A stretch of 64,000 nt of DNA from Betaproteobacteria bacterium (GTDB taxonomy: Bacteria > Pseudomonadota > Gammaproteobacteria > Burkholderiales > Usitatibacteraceae), in NCBI GenBank assembly GCA_016720855.1, contig JADKJU010000001.1, forward strand, positions 1,543,501 to 1,607,500. The letters are read 5' to 3'. The first letter of the stretch is position 1. Each line of letters starts with the position of its first letter. The notes under the pieces were generated by a model. The model saw only the letters and a list, made by a program, of their open reading frames with translations, was not told the DNA's origin and did not search any database. Below are positions 8,447-16,398 of the stretch, piece after piece. Made by a program: the position numbers and the translations under genes.

Positions 8447-9252
8447 TGCCCGCCAGCGCCTCGGTCCCGCTCTGGCGCTTCCAGGATGCGTTCGCGCGCG
8501 CGCTCGTGCCCGGATCCGCCCCGGCCGACGCGATCGTGGCGGGGATCGTGGCGCAACCGGCCTTCGCCCTCTACCGCAACACGGTGATGAAAGGGTGCAT
8601 CGACGCCCTGCAGGCAAGCTTCCCTGCGGTGGCACGACTGGTGGGCGAGGAATGGTTTCGCGCCGCAGCCGCCGTGTACGTGGCGGGCGAGCCGCCGATG
8701 GAGCCGTCGCTCCTCGCCTACGGAGCTACGTTTCCGGCTTTCCTGGACGGGTTCACGCCGGCCGCGGAACTCACCTACCTGTCCGGCGTGGCGCTTCTCG
8801 ACCGGCACTGGACCGAAGCGCACGTCGCCACCGACGCGCCGGTGCTCGGGCGGGCAGCTCTCGCAAACCTCGATCCCGAGACGCTGGCGGGCGCGGTGCT
8901 GCATCCCCACCCCGCTGCGCGGTGGGCGTGGTTTGCGGATACGCCGGTCTACACGATCTGGCGCCGCAATCGCGAGGAGAGCGGCTCCGAATGCGGGATC
9001 GACTGGCGGGGCGAAGGCGCCGTCATCACGCGGCCGGTCGATGCCGTGCGCTGGAACGCAATCGACGCCGCGAGCTGGCGGTTTCTGGACACATGCGCGA
9101 AGGGCATGCCGGTTGCGCAGGCGATCGAAGCGGCGCTCGAAGTCGACAGGAACGCGAACCTCGTGCGACTCGTCTCGACGTTGCTCGACGCCGGTGCCTT
9201 CGGCCGGCTCGCCCTTTCCACGGACAACCCATCCTTGAGGCATCTTCCATGA
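8446..9252 (+). CDS. bufC1: BufC/HvfC-type partner protein (DUF2063)
   Basis: A 268-residue protein whose N-terminal part (FQDAFARAL, FALYRNTVMKGCIDALQASFP) matches the DUF2063 putative DNA-binding-like domain of HvfC/BufC proteins. These act with DUF692 enzymes as peptide-recognition partners. The C-terminal half is the winged-helix-like second domain. The gene is coupled on both sides: TGATG with bufB and ATGA with the DoxX gene. Confidence 0.88.
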   Translation: MPASASVPLWRFQDAFARALVPGSAPADAIVAGIVAQPAFALYRNTVMKGCIDALQASFPAVARLVGEEWFRAAAAVYVAGEPPMEPSLLAYGATFPAFLDGFTPAAELTYLSGVALLDRHWTEAHVATDAPVLGRAALANLDPETLAGAVLHPHPAARWAWFADTPVYTIWRRNREESGSECGIDWRGEGAVITRPVDAVRWNAIDAASWRFLDTCAKGMPVAQAIEAALEVDRNANLVRLVSTLLDAGAFGRLALSTDNPSLRHLP

Positions 9253-9722
9253 ACCGCGTCGCCGCCGTCGCCGCACCTTCCACCGCCGGCCCTCGTTCCT
9301 CCTGGAACCGCATCGCCGAGGCGATTTCCGGCTTCGTGAGCGACGGGCTTCTCGCCTTGTTCGCCCGCTTCGCGCTGGGTTCGATCTTCTTCCTGTCGGG
9401 GCGGACCAAGGTCGAGGGTTTCCTCACCGTGACCGAAGGCGCCTTCACGCTCTTCCGCGAGGAGTACAAGGTGCCACTCCTGCCGCCGGAAATCGCGGCC
9501 CACCTCGCCGCCTACGCGGAGCACCTGCTTCCCGTGCTGCTTGTCCTGGGCCTCTTCACGCGGCTGTCGGCGCTGGGCCTGCTGGGAATGACGACGGTGA
9601 TCCAGGCCTTCGTGTATCCCGACGCGTGGCCCACTCACCTTTCCTGGGCGGCGCTCGCGCTCCTGCTCGTGGGGCGCGGGGCGGGACCGACTTCCCTCGA
9701 CCATGCGCTGGGGATTCGGTAG
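9249..9722 (+). CDS. bufD1: DoxX family membrane protein of the bufferin operon
   Basis: A 157-residue DoxX-type membrane protein with about four helices; the conserved first helix reads RFALGSIFFLSGRTKVEGF. DoxX genes close many bufferin operons, where their role is unknown (electron transfer or membrane anchoring have been suggested). The ATGA overlap with bufC shows it belongs to the operon. Confidence 0.85.
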   Translation: MNRVAAVAAPSTAGPRSSWNRIAEAISGFVSDGLLALFARFALGSIFFLSGRTKVEGFLTVTEGAFTLFREEYKVPLLPPEIAAHLAAYAEHLLPVLLVLGLFTRLSALGLLGMTTVIQAFVYPDAWPTHLSWAALALLLVGRGAGPTSLDHALGIR

Positions 9723-9929
9723 AAGGGCGGCAACAGCCCGTCGAGCCGCCGTGGTCCCGATACTTTCGACCGGCTCCGTCCTGCCATCCGTGTTCGTTCC
9801 CGTCACGGACCGGAGCACCCCATGACACCGCGTCGCATGATGGCCGGAATCGCGAAGCCCGCGATCGCCCGCGAATAGCGCCGGAAGGCCGCTGCGCAGC
9901 GCTTGCCTCTCCCGGCCCCTGCGGGGCCC

Positions 9930-9947
9930 TTGTCACGGAACGGTCAC
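9930..9947 (+). promoter_or_regulatory. Pho box upstream of pstS
   Basis: Two 7-bp direct repeats, TTGTCAC (9930-9936) and CGGTCAC (9941-9947), separated by GGAA. This fits the PhoB box (CTGTCAT-N4-CTGTCAT). It lies 50 bp before pstS, so the Pst operon should be induced by the PhoBR system encoded just downstream. Confidence 0.75.
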
Positions 9948-9997
9948 ACGGCCGCCGTAGAGTCCCGCATGTCAATCGACAGGACCGGGAGAAGCAA

Positions 9998-11027
9998 ATG
10001 AAATCAGAAATTCTGGCGGCGGCCGCCCTCGTGGCGGCCACCATCGCACCCGCGGCATTCGCGACCGACATCACCGGTGCGGGCGCCACGTTTCCGTACC
10101 CCCTCTATGCGAAGTGGGCCGACGCGTACAGGAAGGCCACCGGTACGGCCATGAACTACCAGTCCATCGGCTCCGGCGGCGGTATCAAGCAGATCACCGC
10201 GAAGACCGTGGACTTCGGCGCCTCCGACATGCCGATGAAGCCCGAGGACCTGAAGAAGAACGGCCTGGTGCAGTTCCCCGCGATCATGGGCGGCGTGGTG
10301 CCCGTGTACAAGCTCGACGGGATCAAGCCCGGCGAGCTCAGGTTCACCGGCCCCCTCCTCGCCGACATCTACCTCGGCAAGGTGAAGAAGTGGAACGACC
10401 CGCAGATCGCGAAGCTCAATCCCGGCGCGAAGCTGCCCGGCAACGACATCGCCGTGGTGCACCGCTCCGACGGTTCCGGAACGACGTTCCTCTGGACCAA
10501 CTACCTCTCGAAGGTGAGCCCGGAATTCAGGAGCGCCGTCGGCGAAGGCACGTCGGTCAAGTGGCCCGCGGGCGTGGGCGGCAAGGGGAACGAAGGCGTC
10601 GCCTCCTTCGTGCAGAAGATCAACGGCGCCGTCGGCTACGTCGAATACGCCTACGCGAAGCAGAACAAGCTCGCGCATGGCCAGATGCAGAACAAGGCGG
10701 GCAAGTTCATCCAGCCCGACGATGCCTCCTTCAAGGCCGCAGCCGCCGGCGCGGACTGGAAATCGGTCCCGGGGATGGGCGTCGTGCTCACCGACCAGCC
10801 GGGCGACAAGCTGGCCCGCCACCGGCGCTTCCTTCATCCTCATCCACGCGAAGCAGGAAAAGCCCGAAGCCGCCCGTGAAGTCCTCAAGTTCTTCGGCTG
10901 GGCCTTCAGCAACGGCGCGACGATGGCCGAGGAGCTGGACTACGTTCCCATGCCCGCCGCCGTCGTGAAGGAGATCCAGGCTTCCTGGAAGGGCATCACG
11001 GACGGTTCCGGGAAGGCCCTCAACTGA
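9998..11027 (+). pseudogene. pstS: Phosphate ABC transporter substrate-binding protein, frameshifted
   Basis: A PstS protein read in two frames. From the ATG at 9998 (GGGAGAAGCAA upstream) the frame runs through the signal peptide (ends AFA) and the phosphate-binding lobes (DITGAGATFPYPLY, VHRSDGSGTTFLWTNYLSK) to about residue 271 (TDQPGDK). The family then continues with S-W-P-x-T-G-x-S-F, found one frame over from 10812 (WPATGASFILIH) to the stop at 11025-11027. Between codon AAG (10808-10810) and TGG (10812-10814) only one base stands where a codon is expected, so two bases are missing or one is extra. Everything else is well conserved, so a sequence error is as likely as real loss. PstS should be essential for the transporter encoded next. 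Confidence 0.88.
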
Positions 11028-11057
11028 ACCCGCTTCGACCCGGCCGGGAGGGCGCCC

Positions 11058-12080
11058 GTGCGCGCCGTATTGGATAATGCGGGATTCGCAGCCGCGGGGA
11101 ATCCCTCCACGGAGGTGATCTCCCATCCGCCCGGGCCGCCCTTGCTTCGAAACAACGCGTTGATGGATGCGATCTTCCGGAACCTCACCCGGGTGTTCGC
11201 CTTTCTCGTCTTCAGCCTGCTCGCCGCAATCCTCGTTTCCCTCCTCGTCGGAAGCTCGCTCTCGTTGCAGAAATTCGGCCCGGGATTCCTGTGGAACTCG
11301 AACTGGGACCCGGTGCAGGAGGATTTCGGCGCGCTCGTTCCCATCGTCGGCACGCTGGTCACTTCGTTCATCGCACTCGCCATCGCCATGCCGGTGAGCT
11401 TCGGGATCGCGATCTTCCTCACCGAACTCTCACCGACGTGGCTGCGGCGGCCGCTCGGCACGGCCATCGAGATGCTCGCGGCGATTCCCAGCATCATCTA
11501 CGGCATGTGGGGGCTCTTCGTATTCGCGCCCCTGTTCCAGGAATACGCGCAGCCCTTTCTCAACAGCGTGTTCGGCCCGATCCCGCTGGCAGGCGCCCTC
11601 TTCTCCGGGCCACCGCTCGGCATCGGCATGCTCACCGCCGGCATCATCCTCGCGGTGATGGTGATTCCGTTCATCACCGCGGTGATGCGGGACGTCTTCG
11701 AGCTGGTACCCCCGATGCTCAAGGAGTCGGCCTACGCACTGGGCTCGACCACCTGGGAGGTGGTCTGGGGCGTGGTGCTGCCCTACGCCCGGGTCGGCGT
11801 GATCGGTGGCTTCATGCTCGGCCTCGGACGCGCGCTCGGGGAGACGATGGCCGTGACTTTCGTCATCGGCAATGCTCACCGCCTGAACGTGTCGCTCTTC
11901 GCGCCGGCCAACTCCATCGCCTCGGCGCTCGCCAACGAGTTCACCGAGGCGGTGGGCGACCTCTACACCTCCGCGCTCATCGAGCTGGGCCTCATCCTCT
12001 TCCTCATCACGACCATCGTCCTGTCGCTGGCCAAGTTGCAGCTGCTCCGCCTCGCCAGGCGCGAGGGGACGACCTCGTGA
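11058..12080 (+). CDS. pstC: Phosphate ABC transporter permease PstC
   Basis: A 340-residue permease with six predicted helices and the PstC signature region (IPSIIYGMWGLF; ALGETMAVTFVIGNA). I chose the GTG at 11058 because GGGAGGG lies six bases upstream; an internal ATG at 11163 would give a 305-residue version. The stop overlaps the pstA start as GTGA. Confidence 0.92.
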   Translation: MRAVLDNAGFAAAGNPSTEVISHPPGPPLLRNNALMDAIFRNLTRVFAFLVFSLLAAILVSLLVGSSLSLQKFGPGFLWNSNWDPVQEDFGALVPIVGTLVTSFIALAIAMPVSFGIAIFLTELSPTWLRRPLGTAIEMLAAIPSIIYGMWGLFVFAPLFQEYAQPFLNSVFGPIPLAGALFSGPPLGIGMLTAGIILAVMVIPFITAVMRDVFELVPPMLKESAYALGSTTWEVVWGVVLPYARVGVIGGFMLGLGRALGETMAVTFVIGNAHRLNVSLFAPANSIASALANEFTEAVGDLYTSALIELGLILFLITTIVLSLAKLQLLRLARREGTTS

Positions 12081-12916
12081 GGGACAACCCGACCTACCGC
12101 CGCCGCAAGCGCATGAATCGAATCATGATGGGCGTCTCCACGCTCGCGCTCGGCTTCGGGCTCTTCTGGCTGCTGTGGATCATCGGGGTCCTGCTATGGG
12201 AAGGCGCGCCGGCGCTCGAGCCCTCGCTCTTCATGCAGATGACGCCACCGCCCGGCGGCGACGGGGGCCTCGCCAACGCGATCTTCGGCAGCGTCCTGAT
12301 GGCGGGCTCGGGCACCTTGATCGGAACGCCCGTCGGGATCCTCGCGGGAACCTACCTCGCCGAGTACGGCCGCCGCGGATGGCTTGCCCCCACCACGCGA
12401 TTCATCAACGACGTGCTGCTCTCGGCCCCTTCGATCATCGTGGGCCTGTTCGTGTACACGGTGTACGTCGCCCGCGTGGGGCATTTCTCCGGATGGGCCG
12501 GGTCCGTTGCGCTCGCCATCATCGTGATCCCCGTCGTGGTGCGCACCACCGACGACATGCTCAAGCTCGTGCCCAACAGCCTGCGCGAGGCCGCGGCGGC
12601 GCTGGGCTGCCCCGCCTGGAAGATGATCACGATGGTTTGCTACCGGGCGGCGCGCGCCGGCATCCTCACCGGGATCCTGCTCGCCATCGCGCGCGTGTCG
12701 GGGGAGACGGCGCCGCTCCTGTTCACCGCGCTCAACAACCAGTTCTGGTCGGCGGACATGAACCGGCCGATGGCCAATCTCCCTGTCGTCATCTTCCAGT
12801 TCGCCATGAGTCCCTACGAGGATTGGCATCGCCTCGCCTGGGGAGGGGCGGCCTTCATCACCCTGCTCGTGCTCGGCCTCAACATCGCCGCGCGGGCCCT
12901 GTTCTCGAGGAAATAG
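12077..12916 (+). CDS. pstA: Phosphate ABC transporter permease PstA
   Basis: A 279-residue permease. It has the PstA hallmarks SAPSIIVGLFVY and ARVSGETAPLLFTALNNQFW. The GTG start at 12077 shares GTGA with the pstC stop. With PstC it forms the membrane channel that imports phosphate; PstB follows two bases after its stop. Confidence 0.92.
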   Translation: MRDNPTYRRRKRMNRIMMGVSTLALGFGLFWLLWIIGVLLWEGAPALEPSLFMQMTPPPGGDGGLANAIFGSVLMAGSGTLIGTPVGILAGTYLAEYGRRGWLAPTTRFINDVLLSAPSIIVGLFVYTVYVARVGHFSGWAGSVALAIIVIPVVVRTTDDMLKLVPNSLREAAAALGCPAWKMITMVCYRAARAGILTGILLAIARVSGETAPLLFTALNNQFWSADMNRPMANLPVVIFQFAMSPYEDWHRLAWGGAAFITLLVLGLNIAARALFSRK

Positions 12917-12918
12917 CG

Positions 12919-13701
12919 ATGCCCGACACGGCCACCGCCATCGATTCGACCCCGAAGCTCAAGGTTCGGAGCCTCAACTTCCACTATGGGAAGTTCCACG
13001 CCGTGCGCGACGTGAACTTCGACGTGGCCGAGAAACGCGTCACCGCATTCATCGGCCCGTCGGGCTGCGGGAAATCCACGCTGCTGCGCACGTTCAACCG
13101 CATGTTCGAACTCTATCCGGAGCAGCGCGCCACGGGAGAAGTCCTGCTCGACGGCGAGAACATCCTCACGTCGAAACAGGATGTGTCGCTCATCCGGGCC
13201 CGAATCGGCATGGTGTTCCAGAAACCCACGCCCTTCCCGATGTCGATCTACGACAACATCGCCTTCGGCGTTCGCCTTTTCGAGGATCTGCCGCGCGCGA
13301 AGATGGACGAGCGCATCGAATGGGCGCTCACCAAGGCGTCCCTGCTGACCGAAGTGAAGGACAAGCTGGGTCAGAGCGGCAACAGCCTCTCCGGAGGCCA
13401 GCAGCAGCGTCTGTGCATCGCCCGCGCCATCGCGGTGAAGCCGGAGATCCTGCTCATGGATGAGCCCTGCTCGGCGCTGGATCCGATCTCCACGGCGAAG
13501 ATCGAGGAACTCATTGCCGAGCTGAAGGTGGACTACACCGTCGTCATGGTTACGCACAACATGCAGCAGGCGGCGCGCGTTTCCGATTACACGGCGTACA
13601 TGTACCTGGGCGAGCTGGTGGAATTCGGCGAGACCGACCAGGTCTTCGTGAAGCCGCGAGAGCAGGCGACCGAGGACTACATCACCGGCCGCTTCGGTTG
13701 A
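12919..13701 (+). CDS. pstB: Phosphate ABC transporter ATP-binding protein PstB
   Basis: A 260-residue ABC ATPase with Walker A GPSGCGKST, Q-loop MVFQKPTPFPMS (typical of PstB), signature LSGGQQQRL, Walker B ILLMDEPCSALDP and switch His in VMVTHNMQQAAR. It powers phosphate import through PstCA. The gene ends 12 bp from the 3' end of the convergent phoR. Confidence 0.95.
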   Translation: MPDTATAIDSTPKLKVRSLNFHYGKFHAVRDVNFDVAEKRVTAFIGPSGCGKSTLLRTFNRMFELYPEQRATGEVLLDGENILTSKQDVSLIRARIGMVFQKPTPFPMSIYDNIAFGVRLFEDLPRAKMDERIEWALTKASLLTEVKDKLGQSGNSLSGGQQQRLCIARAIAVKPEILLMDEPCSALDPISTAKIEELIAELKVDYTVVMVTHNMQQAARVSDYTAYMYLGELVEFGETDQVFVKPREQATEDYITGRFG

Positions 13702-13713
13702 GCAGATTCCCGG

Positions 13714-14925
13714 CTATTTCGCGATGCGCGGCGCGGAAAAACGCGCGCTGAACCGGCTGCCCTGGCCGGGCATGCTGGTGATGTCGAGCGTCGCACCATG
13801 CCGGACGAGAGCGTGCTTCACGATGGCGAGCCCCAGTCCCGTACCGCCGGTTTCGCGGGAACGGCCGCGGTCCACGCGGTAGAAGCGTTCCGTGAGACGC
13901 GGGAGGTGCTCCGCAGGAATGCCGATCCCGGTATCCTCGACATCGAAGGCCGCGCCCCCGCCGCAATCGCGCCACTTGAGGCGCACGATTCCGCCGGCCG
14001 GCGTGTAGCGGATCGCGTTACTCACAAGATTGCCTAGAGCGCTTGCGATCTCCTTCTCGCTGCCGAGGAGCCGGATTTCAGCGTCGCACTCGATTTCGAT
14101 CCGGTGCCTGCCGCCGGAGAGCGACTTCGCCTCCGCGCCGATGCGCTCGACCAGAGCGATCATGTCGATGGGTTCCTCCATCGGCGGCGGGGGAGAGGAT
14201 TCCAGCGTCGAAAGCGTGAGGAGATCCTCCACGAGATGCTCCATCCGCCTCGACTGCTCGCTCATGAGCTCGAGGTAGCCGCGCCTTTCCCCGGCATCGC
14301 CGTTCTCCTCGCGCATCGTCTCGAGGAACCCGGAAACGACCGTGAGCGGGGTTCTCAGTTCGTGGGAGACGTTCGCGACGAACTCCCGGCGAGTCTGCTC
14401 CATGCGCTCGAAGCGCGTGACATCGCGCGAAAGCACCAGGCGCTGCGCTTCGCCGTAGGGAACGACCTGCACCGAAAGCACGCGCCCGCCGGGCGGGCGC
14501 AGCTCCACCGGCTTCGCGAAGTCGCCGGCCTCAAGGTAGCGGCCGAACGCCGGGGAGCGCACGAGATGCGTGATCGTGTGGCCCGCGTCCCTGGCCGGAT
14601 CGAGGTCCAGGTGCAGGCGCGCCGTATCGTTGCACCAATCGATTCGCTCGCCGTCGAGGATCACGACCCCATCGGGAAGCGCGCGAACGGCTTCGCGCAG
14701 GCGCGAGAGCGAACGGTCGAGCTGCGCCTCGCGGCGGCAGGACTCGCGGCGCGAACGGGCCAGCTGCGCATGGAGCTTGTCCCAGGCGCCGCGGGCCCGC
14801 GGCGGGTCGGGTGTGTCGCCCTTCTCGAGCCAGTTCCTGAGGGCGTAAAGGTGTCTCAAGTGGTATCCCAACACCAGCGCGAGAAGCAGCGCCACGGCCA
14901 GCGCGGCCCACGCGGGGAAGTCCAT
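13714..14925 (-). CDS. phoR: Phosphate regulon sensor histidine kinase PhoR
   Basis: A 403-residue sensor kinase: an N-terminal membrane helix (residues 5-25), a PAS domain (LPDGVVILDGERIDWCNDTARL), HisKA with the phosphorylated His in VANVSHELRTPLTV, and HATPase with N-box NLVSNAIRY, G1 DTGIGIP and G2 GTGLGLAIVKH. It phosphorylates PhoB when phosphate is scarce, with PhoU and the Pst complex setting its state. It starts one base after the phoB stop. Confidence 0.92.
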   Translation of the reverse strand: MDFPAWAALAVALLLALVLGYHLRHLYALRNWLEKGDTPDPPRARGAWDKLHAQLARSRRESCRREAQLDRSLSRLREAVRALPDGVVILDGERIDWCNDTARLHLDLDPARDAGHTITHLVRSPAFGRYLEAGDFAKPVELRPPGGRVLSVQVVPYGEAQRLVLSRDVTRFERMEQTRREFVANVSHELRTPLTVVSGFLETMREENGDAGERRGYLELMSEQSRRMEHLVEDLLTLSTLESSPPPPMEEPIDMIALVERIGAEAKSLSGGRHRIEIECDAEIRLLGSEKEIASALGNLVSNAIRYTPAGGIVRLKWRDCGGGAAFDVEDTGIGIPAEHLPRLTERFYRVDRGRSRETGGTGLGLAIVKHALVRHGATLDITSMPGQGSRFSARFSAPRIAK

Positions 14926-14926
14926 G

Positions 14927-15616
14927 CTAGACCGTCGAGCGGAAGAGGTATCCCGCGCCGCGCATGGTCTCGACGTGGCTGTCGTGGCCGCTGGCCGAAA
15001 GCGCCTCGCGAAGGCGGCGGATGTGGACGTCCACGGTGCGGTCCTCGATGAATACGTGGTCGCCCCACACGTGGTCGAGGATCTGCGCGCGGTTGTACAC
15101 GCGATCGGGGTGGGTCATGAAAAAGTGCAGCAGCTCGAACTCGGTAGGGCCCATCCTGAGCGTTGCATCGCCTCCCTTCACGGTGCGCGAGGCTGGGTTC
15201 AGGACGAGGCCCCCGATCGCCACCTGTTCCTGGGTGAGCTGGGGCGCGCGGCGGCGCAACACCGCCTGGATGCGCGCATCGAGCTCGCGCGGCGAGAAGG
15301 GCTTCGTCACGTAATCGTCGGCGCCGCTCGCCAGCCCCTCGACCTTGTCATCGTCGCCGGCCCGGGCGGTCAACATGATGATCGGCACTTCCCGCGTCCG
15401 CGATTCGGCGCGAAGCCTGCGGGCGATCGCAGGTCCGTTCCCGTCGGGCAGCATCCAGTCGAGCAGGATCACGTCCGGAAGCGCGGCGCCCAGCTCCCGG
15501 TACGCCTCCTCGGCGTTGACGGCGCCACGAACCTCGTAGCCGTTCTTTCGCAGGCTTGCGGCGATCAGCACCTGGATGGACGGCTCGTCCTCGACGACGA
15601 GGATGTCGGCCCCCAT
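14927..15616 (-). CDS. phoB: Phosphate regulon response regulator PhoB
   Basis: A 229-residue OmpR/PhoB-type regulator. The receiver domain has the acidic pair (VVEDE), the phospho-accepting Asp in VILLDWMLPDG and the Lys in VTKPFSP. The winged-helix DNA-binding domain follows (RTVDVHIRRLREAL). Its ATG at 15616 overlaps the phoU stop as TGATG. It should bind the Pho boxes at 9930-9947 and 16351-16368. Confidence 0.94.
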   Translation of the reverse strand: MGADILVVEDEPSIQVLIAASLRKNGYEVRGAVNAEEAYRELGAALPDVILLDWMLPDGNGPAIARRLRAESRTREVPIIMLTARAGDDDKVEGLASGADDYVTKPFSPRELDARIQAVLRRRAPQLTQEQVAIGGLVLNPASRTVKGGDATLRMGPTEFELLHFFMTHPDRVYNRAQILDHVWGDHVFIEDRTVDVHIRRLREALSASGHDSHVETMRGAGYLFRSTV

Positions 15617-16317
15617 CAGCTCCGGGCCTCGCGCTCGAGCTCCTCGAGCGGGATGTGGCGCACGTCGCGGCCCTTCGCCACATAGATCACGTTCTCTGCG
15701 ATGTTCTTGGCGTGATCGCCTATGCGCTCGAAGGCCTTCGCGATCCACAGGATGTTGAGCGAGATGGAGATGGTGCGCGGGTCTTCCATCATGAACGTGA
15801 TGAGCTCGCGCAGGATCGAGCGGAATTCCGAGTCGATCGCGGCGTCCTCGGCGATCACCCGCGAGGCGGCGGCAGCATCGAGCCGCGCGAAGGCGTCCAG
15901 CGAGCGGCGCAGCATCCCGATCGCGATCTCGGACACGTGCGCGACGGCCGTGAGCGGGATGCCGGTCACGACGTGGCCCGAGTGGATCTCGCGGGCCGCA
16001 CGCGCGATCTTGGCGGCCTCGTCGCCGATGCGCTCCAGGTCCGTCACGGTCTTGCTCATGGCGAGGATCAGGCGCAGGTCGGAGGCGGCCGGCTGCCGGC
16101 GGACGATGATCTGCCCCAGGTCGTTGTCGATGGCGATCTCGAGCTCGTTCGCCTTGCGGTCGTTGGCGACGACGGCGTCGAGCCGGGCGATTTCGCCGCC
16201 GAGGTGCCCGTCCACGGCGGCGCGGACCTGGGCTTCCACGAGGCCCCCCATCTGCATCATCCGCGAGCGGATGGCCCCGAGGTCCTGGTCGTACTGCTTG
16301 CTGACGTGATCGTTCAT
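15616..16317 (-). CDS. phoU: Phosphate signalling protein PhoU
   Basis: A 233-residue all-helical protein built of two three-helix repeats, each with the PhoU metal-binding motif: TDLERIGDEAAKIA and KAFERIGDHAKNIAE. PhoU links the Pst transporter to PhoR and keeps it silent when phosphate is plentiful. It is the first gene of phoU-phoB-phoR, which runs towards pstSCAB instead of behind it. Confidence 0.94.
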   Translation of the reverse strand: MNDHVSKQYDQDLGAIRSRMMQMGGLVEAQVRAAVDGHLGGEIARLDAVVANDRKANELEIAIDNDLGQIIVRRQPAASDLRLILAMSKTVTDLERIGDEAAKIARAAREIHSGHVVTGIPLTAVAHVSEIAIGMLRRSLDAFARLDAAAASRVIAEDAAIDSEFRSILRELITFMMEDPRTISISLNILWIAKAFERIGDHAKNIAENVIYVAKGRDVRHIPLEELEREARS

Positions 16318-16350
16318 GGCGCTCCTCCCCCGGGAGGATAGCCCGCCCGT

Positions 16351-16368
16351 GTGACAGTTGCGTGACGC
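16351..16368 (-). promoter_or_regulatory. Pho box upstream of phoU
   Basis: Read on the minus strand: GCGTCAC (16368-16362), GCAA, CTGTCAC (16357-16351). This is the same two-repeat, four-base-spacer form as the pstS box, 34 bp before phoU. It implies positive autoregulation of phoU-phoB-phoR by PhoB. Confidence 0.75.
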
Positions 16369-16398
16369 AGGCGTCGCACTGCCGGTCCAGGACGCGGT

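Noticed and set aside
9914..9928. GGCCCC-TGC-GGGGCC hairpin before the pstS Pho box as a terminator for the bufferin operon
   Set aside because: The stem is good but no T run follows, so it is not a clear intrinsic terminator.
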